64,000 nt of DNA from Arcobacter sp. LA11 (lineage in GTDB: Bacteria; Campylobacterota; Campylobacteria; Campylobacterales; Arcobacteraceae), in contig NZ_BDIR01000012.1 in assembly GCF_001895145.1 (NCBI RefSeq), forward strand, positions 1 through 64,000, given 5' to 3'. The notes under the pieces were generated by a model that did no database searches, had not been told where the DNA came from, and saw nothing but the letters and a program-made list of their open reading frames with translations. Positions 1 through 9,003 of this stretch are shown here, piece after piece. The translations under genes were made by a program, and so were the position numbers. How positions within the stretch are numbered: position 1 is the stretch's first letter; every line of letters starts with the position of its first letter.

Positions 1-702
1 ACAGCTACTAATGCTTCTGGTTCAGCGGCGGCGGAGAATGTAGAATTATCTGGAGACCTAGGAACTATTACTGCTACTGGTGATGTAGCAACTATTTCTA
101 ATGCTGATGCTGAAACAAGAGAAGCTCTTGATTTAATTGCAGCTGCAACTACAGATCTTACGAAATCAGGTACAGGGGCATCTGCAACTTATCAAATTGC
201 GAGTGGTGCATCTCTTAATTTAGATGGACTGAATGTAGGAACTTTAGATCTTGCTTCAACTGCTACAGGTTCTATTTCTATTACTACTGATGAGCCAATT
301 GTAGTAAAAAATAATAATGCATCAACTACAACTGACGTATTAACGCTTACAGGTTCAGGTATTACAGGTGGTGATTTATTAAGTTCTATTGCTGCTTTAG
401 GTTCAGGAGAGTTAACTAAAACTAAAGCTTCTGAATTCCAAGATGTTGTAGATAATGCAATTACTGACCTAAATGGATATAGAGGGGATATAGGTTCGAC
501 TCAAAACCAAGTAGAATCTGCGGTTAGAAACTTAATGACTCAGTCTACTAATGTTAAGGCTGCTGAATCTATTATTAGAGATGTTGATTATGCTGCAGAA
601 TCTGCAAACTTCAACAAACAGAACATTATTTCTCAAGCTGGTTCTTATGCAATCAGTCAGGCGAATTCTGTTCAACAAAACGTTTTAAGATTATTACAAT
701 AA
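1..702 (+). CDS. flagellin, C-terminal part (5' end outside window)
   Basis: This frame is open from base 1 and reads 233 codons to TAA at 700-702. The product is the filament subunit of the polar flagellum. The first ~140 residues are rich in Thr, Ser, Ala and Gly and lack Cys, as expected for the surface-exposed variable domain that is the usual target of O-glycosylation. The last ~95 residues are the conserved flagellin D1/D0 helical region: a run with NLMTQSTNVKAAESIIRDVD, then FNKQNIISQAGSYAISQAN, ending NVLRLLQ, a classical flagellin C-terminus. The gene converges on the glycosylation operon, whose Maf transferase probably modifies it. The start codon and N-terminal D0 domain are not visible, so the paralogue (FlaA or FlaB type) cannot be decided. 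Confidence 0.95.
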   Translation, partial: TATNASGSAAAENVELSGDLGTITATGDVATISNADAETREALDLIAAATTDLTKSGTGASATYQIASGASLNLDGLNVGTLDLASTATGSISITTDEPIVVKNNNASTTTDVLTLTGSGITGGDLLSSIAALGSGELTKTKASEFQDVVDNAITDLNGYRGDIGSTQNQVESAVRNLMTQSTNVKAAESIIRDVDYAAESANFNKQNIISQAGSYAISQANSVQQNVLRLLQ

Positions 703-707
703 TCTTT

Positions 708-744
708 ATAAGAAGTAGTGAGTTTATTATTCACTACTTCTTAT
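708..744. terminator. bidirectional hairpin between flagellin and Maf genes
   Basis: A perfect 14-bp inverted repeat (arms 708-721 and 731-744, sequence ATAAGAAGTAGTGA and its complement) encloses a 9-nt loop. It begins 5 bases after the flagellin stop, and its right arm contains the Maf stop codon, so one hairpin can end both convergent transcripts. There is no long T tract on either side, so the efficiency is uncertain. Confidence 0.6.
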
Positions 745-2722
745 TATAAAACTCTATATATTCTTTTATAATATTTTCAATCTGAGTACAAAATGTTTTA
801 TTCAAATAATTAATATGCTTTTTAGGATTAGAAATATCTTTTGAATGAAAGAAGGTAAATACATGAGGCATATTATATTTAAAATAGTTTAATAAAACTT
901 TTTGTAAGTTTGTACATACTGATGGATTATAAATCACTTCATCAATTACCTTAAAATAAACACTTTTAAATTCTGAACTAGTTTTAAATTTTCTTAATTT
1001 CATATTTTTAAATATATCCAAATATAAATTTGCTTGTACTATTTTTTTATTTATAAATTTTTCTTCTAATTTATTAATTTCATTTGAACTACATGATAAA
1101 AATTCTTTATGCAATTCTTCATAAAGTAAAGCTTTATCAAGTTTTATTTTATTATTAACAATTTTATTAGAATGAAGAGGTATAGCATTATTAAGATATG
1201 CTCCATCAGATAAATTATAAACCTTTGTAAAGTTATTATCCATAAACATATCAGTAAAATGATTCATATGTTCTACCGATAATCTATAAACTTCTAGGGT
1301 GTCAACTATTTCTCTAAAGTTACCTTTAATTTGAAGAACGTTTCTTTTAAATTTAAAAGAAGATACGTCAGACTCTTTTTCAATATGATTTGCTAAACCA
1401 CTACAATGATCATCAATATGAGTCTTATCATCTGAACTTAATGCAAAATCAATTCCTATTAAATTAATAATCTTCGAACCAAATATAAGCATTAAAGCAT
1501 AAGTTATTTCTCCAATACTTGGACTTGTCAGCTCTCCAAATCCTTTTTTTACCTCAAACATTGTTTGAAATAAAAAAATATTCTCTTTTTTGAAAAAAGT
1601 TAATAATTTCTCATTTATACCAGTTGAAAATAAAAATATAGTTTTTTTAAAAAAATCACTATTCTTAATCTTTTTTGTTGTTCTTTCTTCATCTTGTTCA
1701 TCAAAATGAGTAACTATATCTGGAACAATTCCATTTTTTTCCAAATATGGTATTATTACAAAAATAGATACAATTATATATTTATCTCTATTTTTCTGTA
1801 AAAACTCTATATTTTTTTGTAAAGAGGGTCCTGCGGCCAAAATAATAACAGGTTTATTAAATGAAGATAAATATAATTTTTCTGATATATTTAAAATATT
1901 ATATCCATTATTGATTCTATGAATTGTTCTTCTTAAGTTTTTTAAAGACCTATTATAACTATATAGAAAATGGCTTTGACTAACAAAAAGACTTTGAATT
2001 TCATCAAAATATATCTTACAAGAATTACTAAATAAAGAAAACTTCATATATTGATTATAAAAAAAAGAAAGATGGAAGAAAGTATTAAAAGTTTTTTTAA
2101 AAGAACTTTTTTCTTCAGATACAGAAAATATATATTTTACATTTTTAGATAAATTATAGTATTTTGTTGTAAATAAGGATAACCTAAAAATCTCCAAAGA
2201 AGGTTCCACTATAAAATATATTTTTGAATTAACCTTATTCATTACTCTTTCCAAATGAAAACCTAATCCACATCCAAATATTATATATGAATAAATCTCA
2301 TTTAATTCAAATTTATCTTTTAAATTTGAATTTGTATAATGAACAATAGGAGCATTAGATATAATAGTATCTAATTTATAAAATGGGGTTTTCTTTTCGG
2401 TTTCTAGAAGTTCATCACTATATTTTAAAGAGTAGAAAGTTTTAAAACTATCTTCATTAGGGTTAGAATTTATTGAGCTTAAAATAGTTGTAGTTGATTG
2501 CTCATGATTTTTACCATATAAGTAGCTATTTGATAAATTATCTAAAAGATCAAATCCATAGTCTTTATATTCTAAAGTATATTGTTCCTTAATTTGATTT
2601 AATTCTATAGCAGTTTCATATATTTTAATTTTTTTATATAACTCATTATGATTTTTTTCAAAATACTCCATATTTTTAATATAGTTATTTACTACTTCTT
2701 GTTGTATCTCATTTTCTTCCAT
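734..2722 (-). CDS. maf: Maf-type flagellin nonulosonate glycosyltransferase
   Basis: The 662-residue protein belongs to the motility accessory factor family (MAF_flag10/DUF115), which transfers pseudaminic or legionaminic acid to Ser/Thr of flagellin in the cytoplasm before export. Two nucleotide-binding-like motifs are visible: FGCGLGFHLE at 149-158 and the family signature AAGPSL at 296-301, followed by a VPDIVTHFDEQDE stretch typical of the central domain. The length matches family members. A good ribosome site (AGGAAG) precedes the ATG. It is the last gene of the glycosylation operon, 9 bases after the GH57-like gene, and faces the flagellin gene tail to tail. The donor sugar cannot be read from the sequence; the upstream genes suggest a nonulosonic acid. 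Confidence 0.88.
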   Translation of the reverse strand: MEENEIQQEVVNNYIKNMEYFEKNHNELYKKIKIYETAIELNQIKEQYTLEYKDYGFDLLDNLSNSYLYGKNHEQSTTTILSSINSNPNEDSFKTFYSLKYSDELLETEKKTPFYKLDTIISNAPIVHYTNSNLKDKFELNEIYSYIIFGCGLGFHLERVMNKVNSKIYFIVEPSLEIFRLSLFTTKYYNLSKNVKYIFSVSEEKSSFKKTFNTFFHLSFFYNQYMKFSLFSNSCKIYFDEIQSLFVSQSHFLYSYNRSLKNLRRTIHRINNGYNILNISEKLYLSSFNKPVIILAAGPSLQKNIEFLQKNRDKYIIVSIFVIIPYLEKNGIVPDIVTHFDEQDEERTTKKIKNSDFFKKTIFLFSTGINEKLLTFFKKENIFLFQTMFEVKKGFGELTSPSIGEITYALMLIFGSKIINLIGIDFALSSDDKTHIDDHCSGLANHIEKESDVSSFKFKRNVLQIKGNFREIVDTLEVYRLSVEHMNHFTDMFMDNNFTKVYNLSDGAYLNNAIPLHSNKIVNNKIKLDKALLYEELHKEFLSCSSNEINKLEEKFINKKIVQANLYLDIFKNMKLRKFKTSSEFKSVYFKVIDEVIYNPSVCTNLQKVLLNYFKYNMPHVFTFFHSKDISNPKKHINYLNKTFCTQIENIIKEYIEFYNKK

Positions 2723-2731
2723 TAAGTCTTC

Positions 2732-4636
2732 CTATAGTTTTATTTGATACTGAATTCTAAACTCTTCTTGAAAAGCTTCTTTTAAAGTATCATCAAATTC
2801 CTGTACACTAAAATATACTCTTGTTAAATGCTTTTCGTGGTCATTACTATTTTGTAACATTATAAAAGGGTAAGAAACTTCTCTGTTGATTTTAATTTCT
2901 GATATGATAGTATCATTTATACCAAATCTTATTATACCGTCTGTTACACCTAAGCCACCACTACTACTCTGAATCAAAGATTTAGCTTGATAATGCCTAA
3001 TATTTGTTTTTTCATTTATATAATATCGTTCGTAATTCTTGCCGCCATTTTTACATTCGTACCAAAATTTACTATTTTTATTTTGAGGTAAAAGAGTAAA
3101 AGTTCCTAATCGAATACTTCCTTTAACAAACTCATTCATTTTAAGTTTTATATCTAAAGTTATTTCATTTTTATTAAAGTCAATTATCCAATTTTTATAT
3201 TCTATTGCAATTTCTTTCATATAAATAATTGAAGATAATTTATATAAATTGTTATCTATTTTTTCTAATGTAAAATCTTTGACATTATTTAAGTCTGCAA
3301 TTTTTCTTGTTTGAGCAGACTCTATAGTTGTTGTTCCTGTATAAAAGTCTGCTCCATGACTTATATAATCTAAATCACCATGTTTCACGCTTCCAAAGTT
3401 TAAAGACTGATTATTTTTATAAACCCGAGATAAAGACATACCTTTTAGTTTATTAAAAACTATTTTGTAATTATCCTTTTCTAAAATTAATTTATTATTA
3501 TCTTCTTTTAATTTAAGGTCACTAGAAATATCCAATTTTGAAGACTTCTCATTTATACAAATTATTTTTGACTTTAAATAGTTAAGAGCATTTTCCCATT
3601 TCTTTTCTGTAATATGAGTACGATAATCACTTCCCCAATATTTTAAAAGTTGTTTTTTATCAATATTTGTTTTTACATTTTTAAGAAATTTAAAACAAAG
3701 AGTATTTATATAGTTAGCCCCTCGACCACATGCTGACCAACGGCTTAATGAATATTTATTCTGCTTTTTAACCAAAACAGGAGTAGTGGATGAGGATAAA
3801 ACTAACGCAACTTTATCATCTAATGTTTTTCTTAGGACTTCTGAAGGTAATGCAAATTCACCCAAGCTTTTTAAATTATTCATTGCTTTAGAAATACATT
3901 TCCACTCATCTTCTTTTATAATTGCTTCTGTTTCAAATCTTCCTGGTCGATAATTAAATACTTCTAAATCTGAACTATAAATAGATAAAGCTTTATACCC
4001 AGAATTCAGATGATGTTTTATTATTGTTATATACTCTTCTAGGCTCATTTCTGAATGTGCCATTCGTTGAAATTGCTGAAAAACAATTGTGTCAGTCCAA
4101 ATTATTGGTAAACTAGATTCTATACCTTTCACAATAACAGGTTGATGAGAGTACGTTTTATCCCATTCTCCCTCAGGATGTAAGGAATATGCATTATTCC
4201 ATTCCATTACTATTGCAATATAACCTGCTTCTTCATAAACATCAACCATAGAACTAGAAAATACTTGTTCATTTATATAAGCAATCTTAGGTTTTATACC
4301 TAAAATATTTTGATAGACTTCTAATCCAATCTTTTGATTTTCATAATTTATTTCATAAGGGACAAGTGGTCCAATAAGCTGTATGTAACCACTTCCAATT
4401 AACTCTATTAAACCTTCTTCATATAATTTCTTAAACTTTTTAATCCAAAAAGGTCTTAACTCAAGGATTTTTTCTAAACTATATGCACTTAATTCTAAAC
4501 CAACTTTTAAATTATTATTTTGAACTAATTCTAATAAAGGAAAATATGTTTTATCTATAACTTCAGGTAAATTTTCTTCTTCAATAGCTGAAAAAGACAG
4601 ATTTCCATGGTATATTTTATAAAATAGCTTATTCAA
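2732..4636 (-). CDS. GH57-like glycosidase/deacetylase-fold protein
   Basis: The 634-residue protein resembles glycoside hydrolase family 57 in its N-terminal ~300 residues: an early His in YHGNLSFSAI (9-18), GLELSAYS near 46-53, IELIGSGYIQLIGPLVP near 78-93 and AYINEQVFSSSM near 119-130. The C-terminal ~250 residues look like a beta-rich domain, as in larger GH57 enzymes. GH57 members are alpha-amylases, branching enzymes and 4-alpha-glucanotransferases using a retaining mechanism. No signal peptide is seen, so it should act in the cytoplasm. It overlaps the ATP-grasp gene by 8 bases and precedes Maf by 9. An internal polysaccharide or a lipid- or protein-linked glycan precursor could be its substrate; this is inference. 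Catalytic residues were not confirmed. Confidence 0.65.
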   Translation of the reverse strand: MNKLFYKIYHGNLSFSAIEEENLPEVIDKTYFPLLELVQNNNLKVGLELSAYSLEKILELRPFWIKKFKKLYEEGLIELIGSGYIQLIGPLVPYEINYENQKIGLEVYQNILGIKPKIAYINEQVFSSSMVDVYEEAGYIAIVMEWNNAYSLHPEGEWDKTYSHQPVIVKGIESSLPIIWTDTIVFQQFQRMAHSEMSLEEYITIIKHHLNSGYKALSIYSSDLEVFNYRPGRFETEAIIKEDEWKCISKAMNNLKSLGEFALPSEVLRKTLDDKVALVLSSSTTPVLVKKQNKYSLSRWSACGRGANYINTLCFKFLKNVKTNIDKKQLLKYWGSDYRTHITEKKWENALNYLKSKIICINEKSSKLDISSDLKLKEDNNKLILEKDNYKIVFNKLKGMSLSRVYKNNQSLNFGSVKHGDLDYISHGADFYTGTTTIESAQTRKIADLNNVKDFTLEKIDNNLYKLSSIIYMKEIAIEYKNWIIDFNKNEITLDIKLKMNEFVKGSIRLGTFTLLPQNKNSKFWYECKNGGKNYERYYINEKTNIRHYQAKSLIQSSSGGLGVTDGIIRFGINDTIISEIKINREVSYPFIMLQNSNDHEKHLTRVYFSVQEFDDTLKEAFQEEFRIQYQIKL

Positions 4637-5846
4637 AAGTAATTTTCACTTTCTCTAAAAAGTTTTGTGCATTTAAAATTGCATCTTCTCTACTATCTCC
4701 TTTTGCCAATGCAAAACCTAATCTCTTAGAGTGATCTGTTGTTTTAGAATTCACTCTATCTCCTACTTTTGCGTGAAAAGTTGATAGTAATATATTTTTA
4801 TCATACTCTAAATTATCAATACTTCTAATTATACCACTATGATTTTTATCTACAAACCTATATCTTAAAGATATAAAATCATTTCGTTTATATTCTAATT
4901 CATCTTTAGTCACTTTCATATTCATATGAAGTTTTATAGCGATTTTTATAAAATCTATTCCTGTAGATTCAGGAATCTCTACAGTTGAAAAATTACCTCC
5001 TGAAAGTCTAAGAGCAAACTCTATAATATGAAGTTCATCCTCATAAATTACAATATCACCTTTTATTACACCATTTTTTATATTTAGTTTTTTAGCAATT
5101 AAAAAAAGATACTCTTTTAACTCTCTCTTATGATTCTCTTTCATATATAACGATGGTAAATCACCACCATTTTCTATGATATTAGGTAAAAAGTTTTCCA
5201 TGTCATCATAATTTCTATCAGAAAAGCCTATATTATATATTTCACCATCTATAACAAAAGATTCCGTACTAATCTGAGGGCCATTAAGATATTTTTCTAC
5301 TAAAACTTTTTTTTGATTACTAAACTCTAAAGCATAATCATAATACTTCTCAATATTTTCTAAATCTTGAATAAAACTAATACCTCTTGCGGCTGAATTA
5401 TCAACAGGTTTTAAAACAATAGGGAAACCATATACCTGAGTAAATTCTCTTATATCCTTAATACTTTTTACAAGCTTATATGAAGGGATAGCAATGCTAT
5501 TCTCTTTCATAAATTCTTTAGAGTCAAATTTATTTTCACTTAGTTTTGCACACTCCAAATCTATTGTATAGTTCACACCTAAAAATTCCGCAGTTTGAGC
5601 AATAATATATGGGATATCAACTCCAAAAGCAATTACACCATCTACTTTTTTTGAAAGTTTTGTCTCTATAAAACTTTTTATTTGTTCAATATGTTTAATA
5701 CTAACAACATAAAATTCATCAGAATAATCCTTTCCAGAAGCATTTTCATTTCCATCAAGAACAATAGTATATATTCCCATCTCTTTTGCTTTTAAGATTC
5801 CTGGAATTTGATCAGGTCCTGCTCCTAGAATAAGTAAAGTTTTCAT
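4629..5846 (-). CDS. ATP-grasp ligase (carbamoyl-phosphate synthase-like)
   Basis: The 405-residue protein has an N-terminal pre-ATP-grasp Rossmann region starting LLILGAGPDQIPGI (4-17), then an ATP-grasp fold: VLKPVDNSAARGIS near residues 146-159, VEKYLNGPQISTESFV near 184-199 and the metal-binding HIIEFALRLSGGN near 272-284. Such enzymes join a carboxylate, activated as acyl phosphate, to an amine or other nucleophile. PurK/CarB-like members in polysaccharide loci often add amino-acid or amide groups to sugars. The gene overlaps GH57 (8 bases) and the SDR (1 base), so it is translationally coupled. The substrate is unknown; a carboxyl on the nonulosonate or on an oxidised polyol is a plausible target. 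Confidence 0.75.
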   Translation of the reverse strand: MKTLLILGAGPDQIPGILKAKEMGIYTIVLDGNENASGKDYSDEFYVVSIKHIEQIKSFIETKLSKKVDGVIAFGVDIPYIIAQTAEFLGVNYTIDLECAKLSENKFDSKEFMKENSIAIPSYKLVKSIKDIREFTQVYGFPIVLKPVDNSAARGISFIQDLENIEKYYDYALEFSNQKKVLVEKYLNGPQISTESFVIDGEIYNIGFSDRNYDDMENFLPNIIENGGDLPSLYMKENHKRELKEYLFLIAKKLNIKNGVIKGDIVIYEDELHIIEFALRLSGGNFSTVEIPESTGIDFIKIAIKLHMNMKVTKDELEYKRNDFISLRYRFVDKNHSGIIRSIDNLEYDKNILLSTFHAKVGDRVNSKTTDHSKRLGFALAKGDSREDAILNAQNFLEKVKITFE

Positions 5847-6589
5847 TAAAAATATAATCCACCATTTACATTAATTACTTGTGCCGTAATATAACTACTT
5901 TCATCAGAGGCCAAAAACTTTACTACTTTTGCAACTTCATTTTGAGTTCCAAATCGTTTTAATAATATATTTTTCGATGCTTCTTTTACTACTTTAGATT
6001 GCATTCCACTTGCTGCCATTTCACTTTCAATAAGTCCAGCGGAAACAACATTACTTCTAATATTTTTAGGAGAAGCAAATCTAGCGATTACTTGAGATAA
6101 AGAGATTACTCCAGCTTTACTTGAAGCATAATGAGCAGTTCTAGGACCTCCATATTGTCCACTCACAGATCCTATATGAATAATACTTCCATTTTTTTTC
6201 ATATATTTTAAAACCTCTTTAGAACATAAAAAAGGTCCTGCTAAATTAACAGACATTATATTATTCCAATCTTCTAATTCTGTTTGATTAAAATCTGTAG
6301 GTTTGTTTATTCCAGCATTATTAACTAAAACTGTAATTTTTTTAAAATCATTATTTATCTCTTTAAATACTTTTTTAATAGATTTCTCATCTTTTACATC
6401 AAGTTTATAAAATTTACATTTTACTTTAAAATTTTTTTCTACATACTTTAAAATACTTTCTGCTTCTTCTTTTTGAGTATTATATGTAAAAGCAACATTA
6501 TAACCTGCACTTGCTAATTCAAGAACTATACTTTTTCCTATCCCTCTACTTCCACCTGTTATAATTGCAGTCTGTTTATTTAATTTCAT
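5846..6589 (-). CDS. short-chain dehydrogenase/reductase
   Basis: This classical SDR of 247 residues shows the NAD(P)-binding TGGSRGIG at 11-18, VNNAGIN in the middle, a catalytic Ser in IHIGSVSG and the YASSK active site, ending VINVNGGLYF as FabG-like proteins do. It would reduce a carbonyl to an alcohol, or the reverse, with NAD(P)H. Although FabG-like, it sits between a split transketolase (14-base overlap) and an ATP-grasp ligase (1-base overlap), so a sugar or keto-sugar phosphate is a more likely substrate than an acyl-ACP. In Haemophilus Bcs1 an SDR domain reduces ribulose 5-phosphate and is fused to an IspD-type cytidylyltransferase, which makes a polyol-forming role attractive here. 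Confidence 0.85.
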   Translation of the reverse strand: MKLNKQTAIITGGSRGIGKSIVLELASAGYNVAFTYNTQKEEAESILKYVEKNFKVKCKFYKLDVKDEKSIKKVFKEINNDFKKITVLVNNAGINKPTDFNQTELEDWNNIMSVNLAGPFLCSKEVLKYMKKNGSIIHIGSVSGQYGGPRTAHYASSKAGVISLSQVIARFASPKNIRSNVVSAGLIESEMAASGMQSKVVKEASKNILLKRFGTQNEVAKVVKFLASDESSYITAQVINVNGGLYF

Positions 6590-7475
6590 TTTTAATATCC
6601 TCTATTGATATATTATATGCTTTAGCTAAATCTTCTGGATCACCAGACATTCCAAACTGATCTTTTATCCCAATTCTTACTAATTTAGTATTAATAGCAT
6701 TTTCAGATAATACTTCTGCTACTGCACTTCCAAGTCCACCAATAATATTATGATCTTCACAAGTTATAACTTTTTCACTATTTTTAGTATATTTAATTAT
6801 TGCATCTTTATCAATAGGTTTTATTGTACTTACATTTATAACTATTGCATCAGTATCTTTTGCAGCTTCTAAAGCTCTATGTACCATAATTCCAGTAGCA
6901 AAAATTGTAGTTTTGCCTATTCCTTCTCTTAATAAAGTAGCTTTTCCTATTTCAAATTTATAATTTGATTTATTTACTGTTGGAACCGGACTTCTTCCTG
7001 AACGCATATATACAGGACCTTCATACTCTATCATTGCTTTTGTTGCTTCTAAAACTTCAATATCATCACAAGGAGATAGTACAAGTATATTAGGGATACT
7101 TCTCATAACTGCTAAGTCTTCTACTGCTTGATGAGTTGCACCATCTGGACCTACATCAAGACCAGGATGACTTGCTACAATTTTTACATTTGCTTTTGGA
7201 TATGCAATAGAGTTTCTTATTTGATCAAGAGGTCTAAGCGTTGCAAATACTCCATATGCCGTAGCAATAGGGATAACTCCTGTTTGTGCAATCCCACTTG
7301 CCACACTCATCATATTTTGCTCTGCTATTCCACACTGAATAAATCTATTAGAATATTTATCTTTAAAAAAATTCGTATTAGTTCCTCCAGCTACATCTGC
7401 ATCAAGTACTACAAAATTATACTCATCGGCTAATTTAACCAACGAATGTCCAAAAGCTTCTCTTAATGAAATCAT
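6576..7475 (-). CDS. transketolase, C-terminal (pyrimidine-binding) subunit
   Basis: The 299-residue protein corresponds to the central pyrimidine-binding and C-terminal domains of transketolase/DXS. The GIAEQNMMSVASG segment near residues 48-60 carries the Glu that activates thiamine diphosphate, followed by GVFATLRPLDQIRNS and GPDGATHQAVEDLAV, all typical of the family. It overlaps the N-terminal half by 4 bases, giving one enzyme in two chains, and overlaps the SDR by 14. Split transketolases in surface-glycan loci are usually dedicated to a special sugar rather than the pentose phosphate pathway. The complex would move a two-carbon ketol unit; donor and acceptor are not known. Confidence 0.88.
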   Translation of the reverse strand: MISLREAFGHSLVKLADEYNFVVLDADVAGGTNTNFFKDKYSNRFIQCGIAEQNMMSVASGIAQTGVIPIATAYGVFATLRPLDQIRNSIAYPKANVKIVASHPGLDVGPDGATHQAVEDLAVMRSIPNILVLSPCDDIEVLEATKAMIEYEGPVYMRSGRSPVPTVNKSNYKFEIGKATLLREGIGKTTIFATGIMVHRALEAAKDTDAIVINVSTIKPIDKDAIIKYTKNSEKVITCEDHNIIGGLGSAVAEVLSENAINTKLVRIGIKDQFGMSGDPEDLAKAYNISIEDIKNEIK

Positions 7476-8275
7476 ACTGTTCCTCCTAACTCTTTTATTG
7501 CAATATTTAGTTCTTCTTTATTAGGGGCTCTACTCCCATGCCATAAGGGATCATTTTCCATAAAAGAAACTCCTTTCCCTTTTATAGTATGAGCAATAAT
7601 TACACTAGGTTTAGCCTTAATCTTTGAACATCTATCAAATGCTTCTTCTATTTGAGATAAACTATGTCCATCAATTTCAATAACATTCCAACCAAAAGCT
7701 TTCCATTTGTCTGCTAAAGGTTCTAAAGCAGTTATATTTTCACAATTATCATCACTTTGAAGTTTATTATAATCAACAATTGCAACAAAATTATCAAGTT
7801 TATGGAAAGTTCCAAACATAGCACCTTCCCAAATTTGGCCCTCATTACATTCGCCATCACCTAATATTGCATATGTTCTAAAATCTAGATTCTGTAATTT
7901 TGCTCCTAAAGCCATTCCCAGAGCCTGAGAAAAACCAATTCCTAAAGGTCCAGATACAGCTTCAACACCAGGTATTTTTAATGTAGGATGGCCTTCACAT
8001 AATGAACCTGTTTGTCTAAGCTTTAAAAGTTCTTCCATTTCTAAAAATTCTTTTTCTACAAGCGCTGCATATAGTGCAGGAGCAGCATGTCCTTTAGACA
8101 AAATTATTCTATCTCTATTATTATCATTCATATTATCTTTATTTATATTCGCAACTTTAAAATATAAAATACCTAATATATCACTACAAGACAACGAACC
8201 ACCAGGATGACCACTACCCGCAAAATGAAGTCCTTTTAACAGGTTTATTCTAATATTTGATATCTTTTTTTTCAC
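7472..8275 (-). CDS. transketolase, N-terminal (ThDP-binding) subunit
   Basis: The 267-residue protein is the thiamine-diphosphate-binding half of a split transketolase. It has GSGHPGGSLSCSDIL near the N-terminus, LSKGHAAPALYAAL, and the GDG...N cofactor and metal motif (LGDGECNEGQIWEGA to DYNKLQ). The start is GTG at 8275. The stop overlaps the start of the C-terminal half by 4 bases, which should give stoichiometric translation. The preceding gene, 14 bases upstream, is the IspD-like cytidylyltransferase. A housekeeping transketolase is normally a single ~650-residue chain, so this pair is probably specific to the glycan pathway; that part is inference. Confidence 0.9.
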   Translation of the reverse strand: MKKKISNIRINLLKGLHFAGSGHPGGSLSCSDILGILYFKVANINKDNMNDNNRDRIILSKGHAAPALYAALVEKEFLEMEELLKLRQTGSLCEGHPTLKIPGVEAVSGPLGIGFSQALGMALGAKLQNLDFRTYAILGDGECNEGQIWEGAMFGTFHKLDNFVAIVDYNKLQSDDNCENITALEPLADKWKAFGWNVIEIDGHSLSQIEEAFDRCSKIKAKPSVIIAHTIKGKGVSFMENDPLWHGSRAPNKEELNIAIKELGGTV

Positions 8276-8289
8276 TTTTCCACCTATTT

Positions 8290-9003
8290 CTAATTTTGGT
8301 TTGGTCTACTTAGTTGACTTTTAATGGCAACTTCTTCAATAAACGTAGCATCTTCAGGATATGTTAATTTTGAACAAAGTAACTTAGCCTCAACTGTTTT
8401 TGGTTTTACTTTTTCATATAATGAATATTCTACAAGAGAAAGCAACTCTATTGGACTATTCTTTAACGCTTCATTAAGTAATTTAAACTGAATAAATTCA
8501 GGTGTAACAAATTCTACAAGTTTTGATTTATCTGGTACATCTACAATACATCCCATAGAATCTATTTGAGCTATACCATTAACTATAGGACGTATTGGAC
8601 AAGAGCAACCAGAGTGAACTGCGCTTTCATACAATTCTTCAATTTGTGAGACTGTAATAAATGGACGATTTGCATCAAATAATGATATTATTGTATTATC
8701 ATCAATTTCCTCTACTTCACCTAGCCCAGATAAAAATGATTTCATTCTTTCATCTGCACCTTTTACCACTTTAACAAAAGATAAACTATCTGAAAAATAG
8801 TTTTCTATAACCTTATTAGTTTCTTCTATATCACTTTCTCTAGTAACAACAGAGATAGATGTAAAGAGCTTTGATTCAAGAATAGTTCTTAACGTCCAAA
8901 TAAGAATTGGCACTTCTAGTATTGGAGTTAAATGTTTTGGTAAATTTGTTGCACCAAATCTTTGTCCTGAACCTGAAGCTAAAATTATGGCAACAGCATT
9001 CAT
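8290..9003 (-). CDS. IspD/TarI-like cytidylyltransferase
   Basis: The 237-residue protein has the fold and motifs of the IspD family: the CTP-binding ASGSGQRFG at 9-17 with Lys at 23 (LPKH), and SLFDANRPFIT near 103-113, equivalent to the HDAVRP motif. The family transfers CMP to a polyol or methylerythritol phosphate, as in IspD, TarI (ribitol 5-phosphate) and the N-terminal part of Bcs1. Placement inside a sugar operon, 4 bases overlapping a Nudix gene and 14 bases before a split transketolase, argues against the isoprenoid role. I infer a CDP-polyol product. Identity of the polyol (ribitol, glycerol or a branched alcohol) cannot be told. Confidence 0.8.
   Translation of the reverse strand: MNAVAIILASGSGQRFGATNLPKHLTPILEVPILIWTLRTILESKLFTSISVVTRESDIEETNKVIENYFSDSLSFVKVVKGADERMKSFLSGLGEVEEIDDNTIISLFDANRPFITVSQIEELYESAVHSGCSCPIRPIVNGIAQIDSMGCIVDVPDKSKLVEFVTPEFIQFKLLNEALKNSPIELLSLVEYSLYEKVKPKTVEAKLLCSKLTYPEDATFIEEVAIKSQLSRPNQN

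Noticed and set aside
8290-9003. IspD for isoprenoid synthesis
   Set aside because: The family motifs would allow it, but the gene lies between Nudix and transketolase genes in a sugar operon, and isoprenoid ispD does not have this context. The alternative cannot be excluded without a second ispD search.
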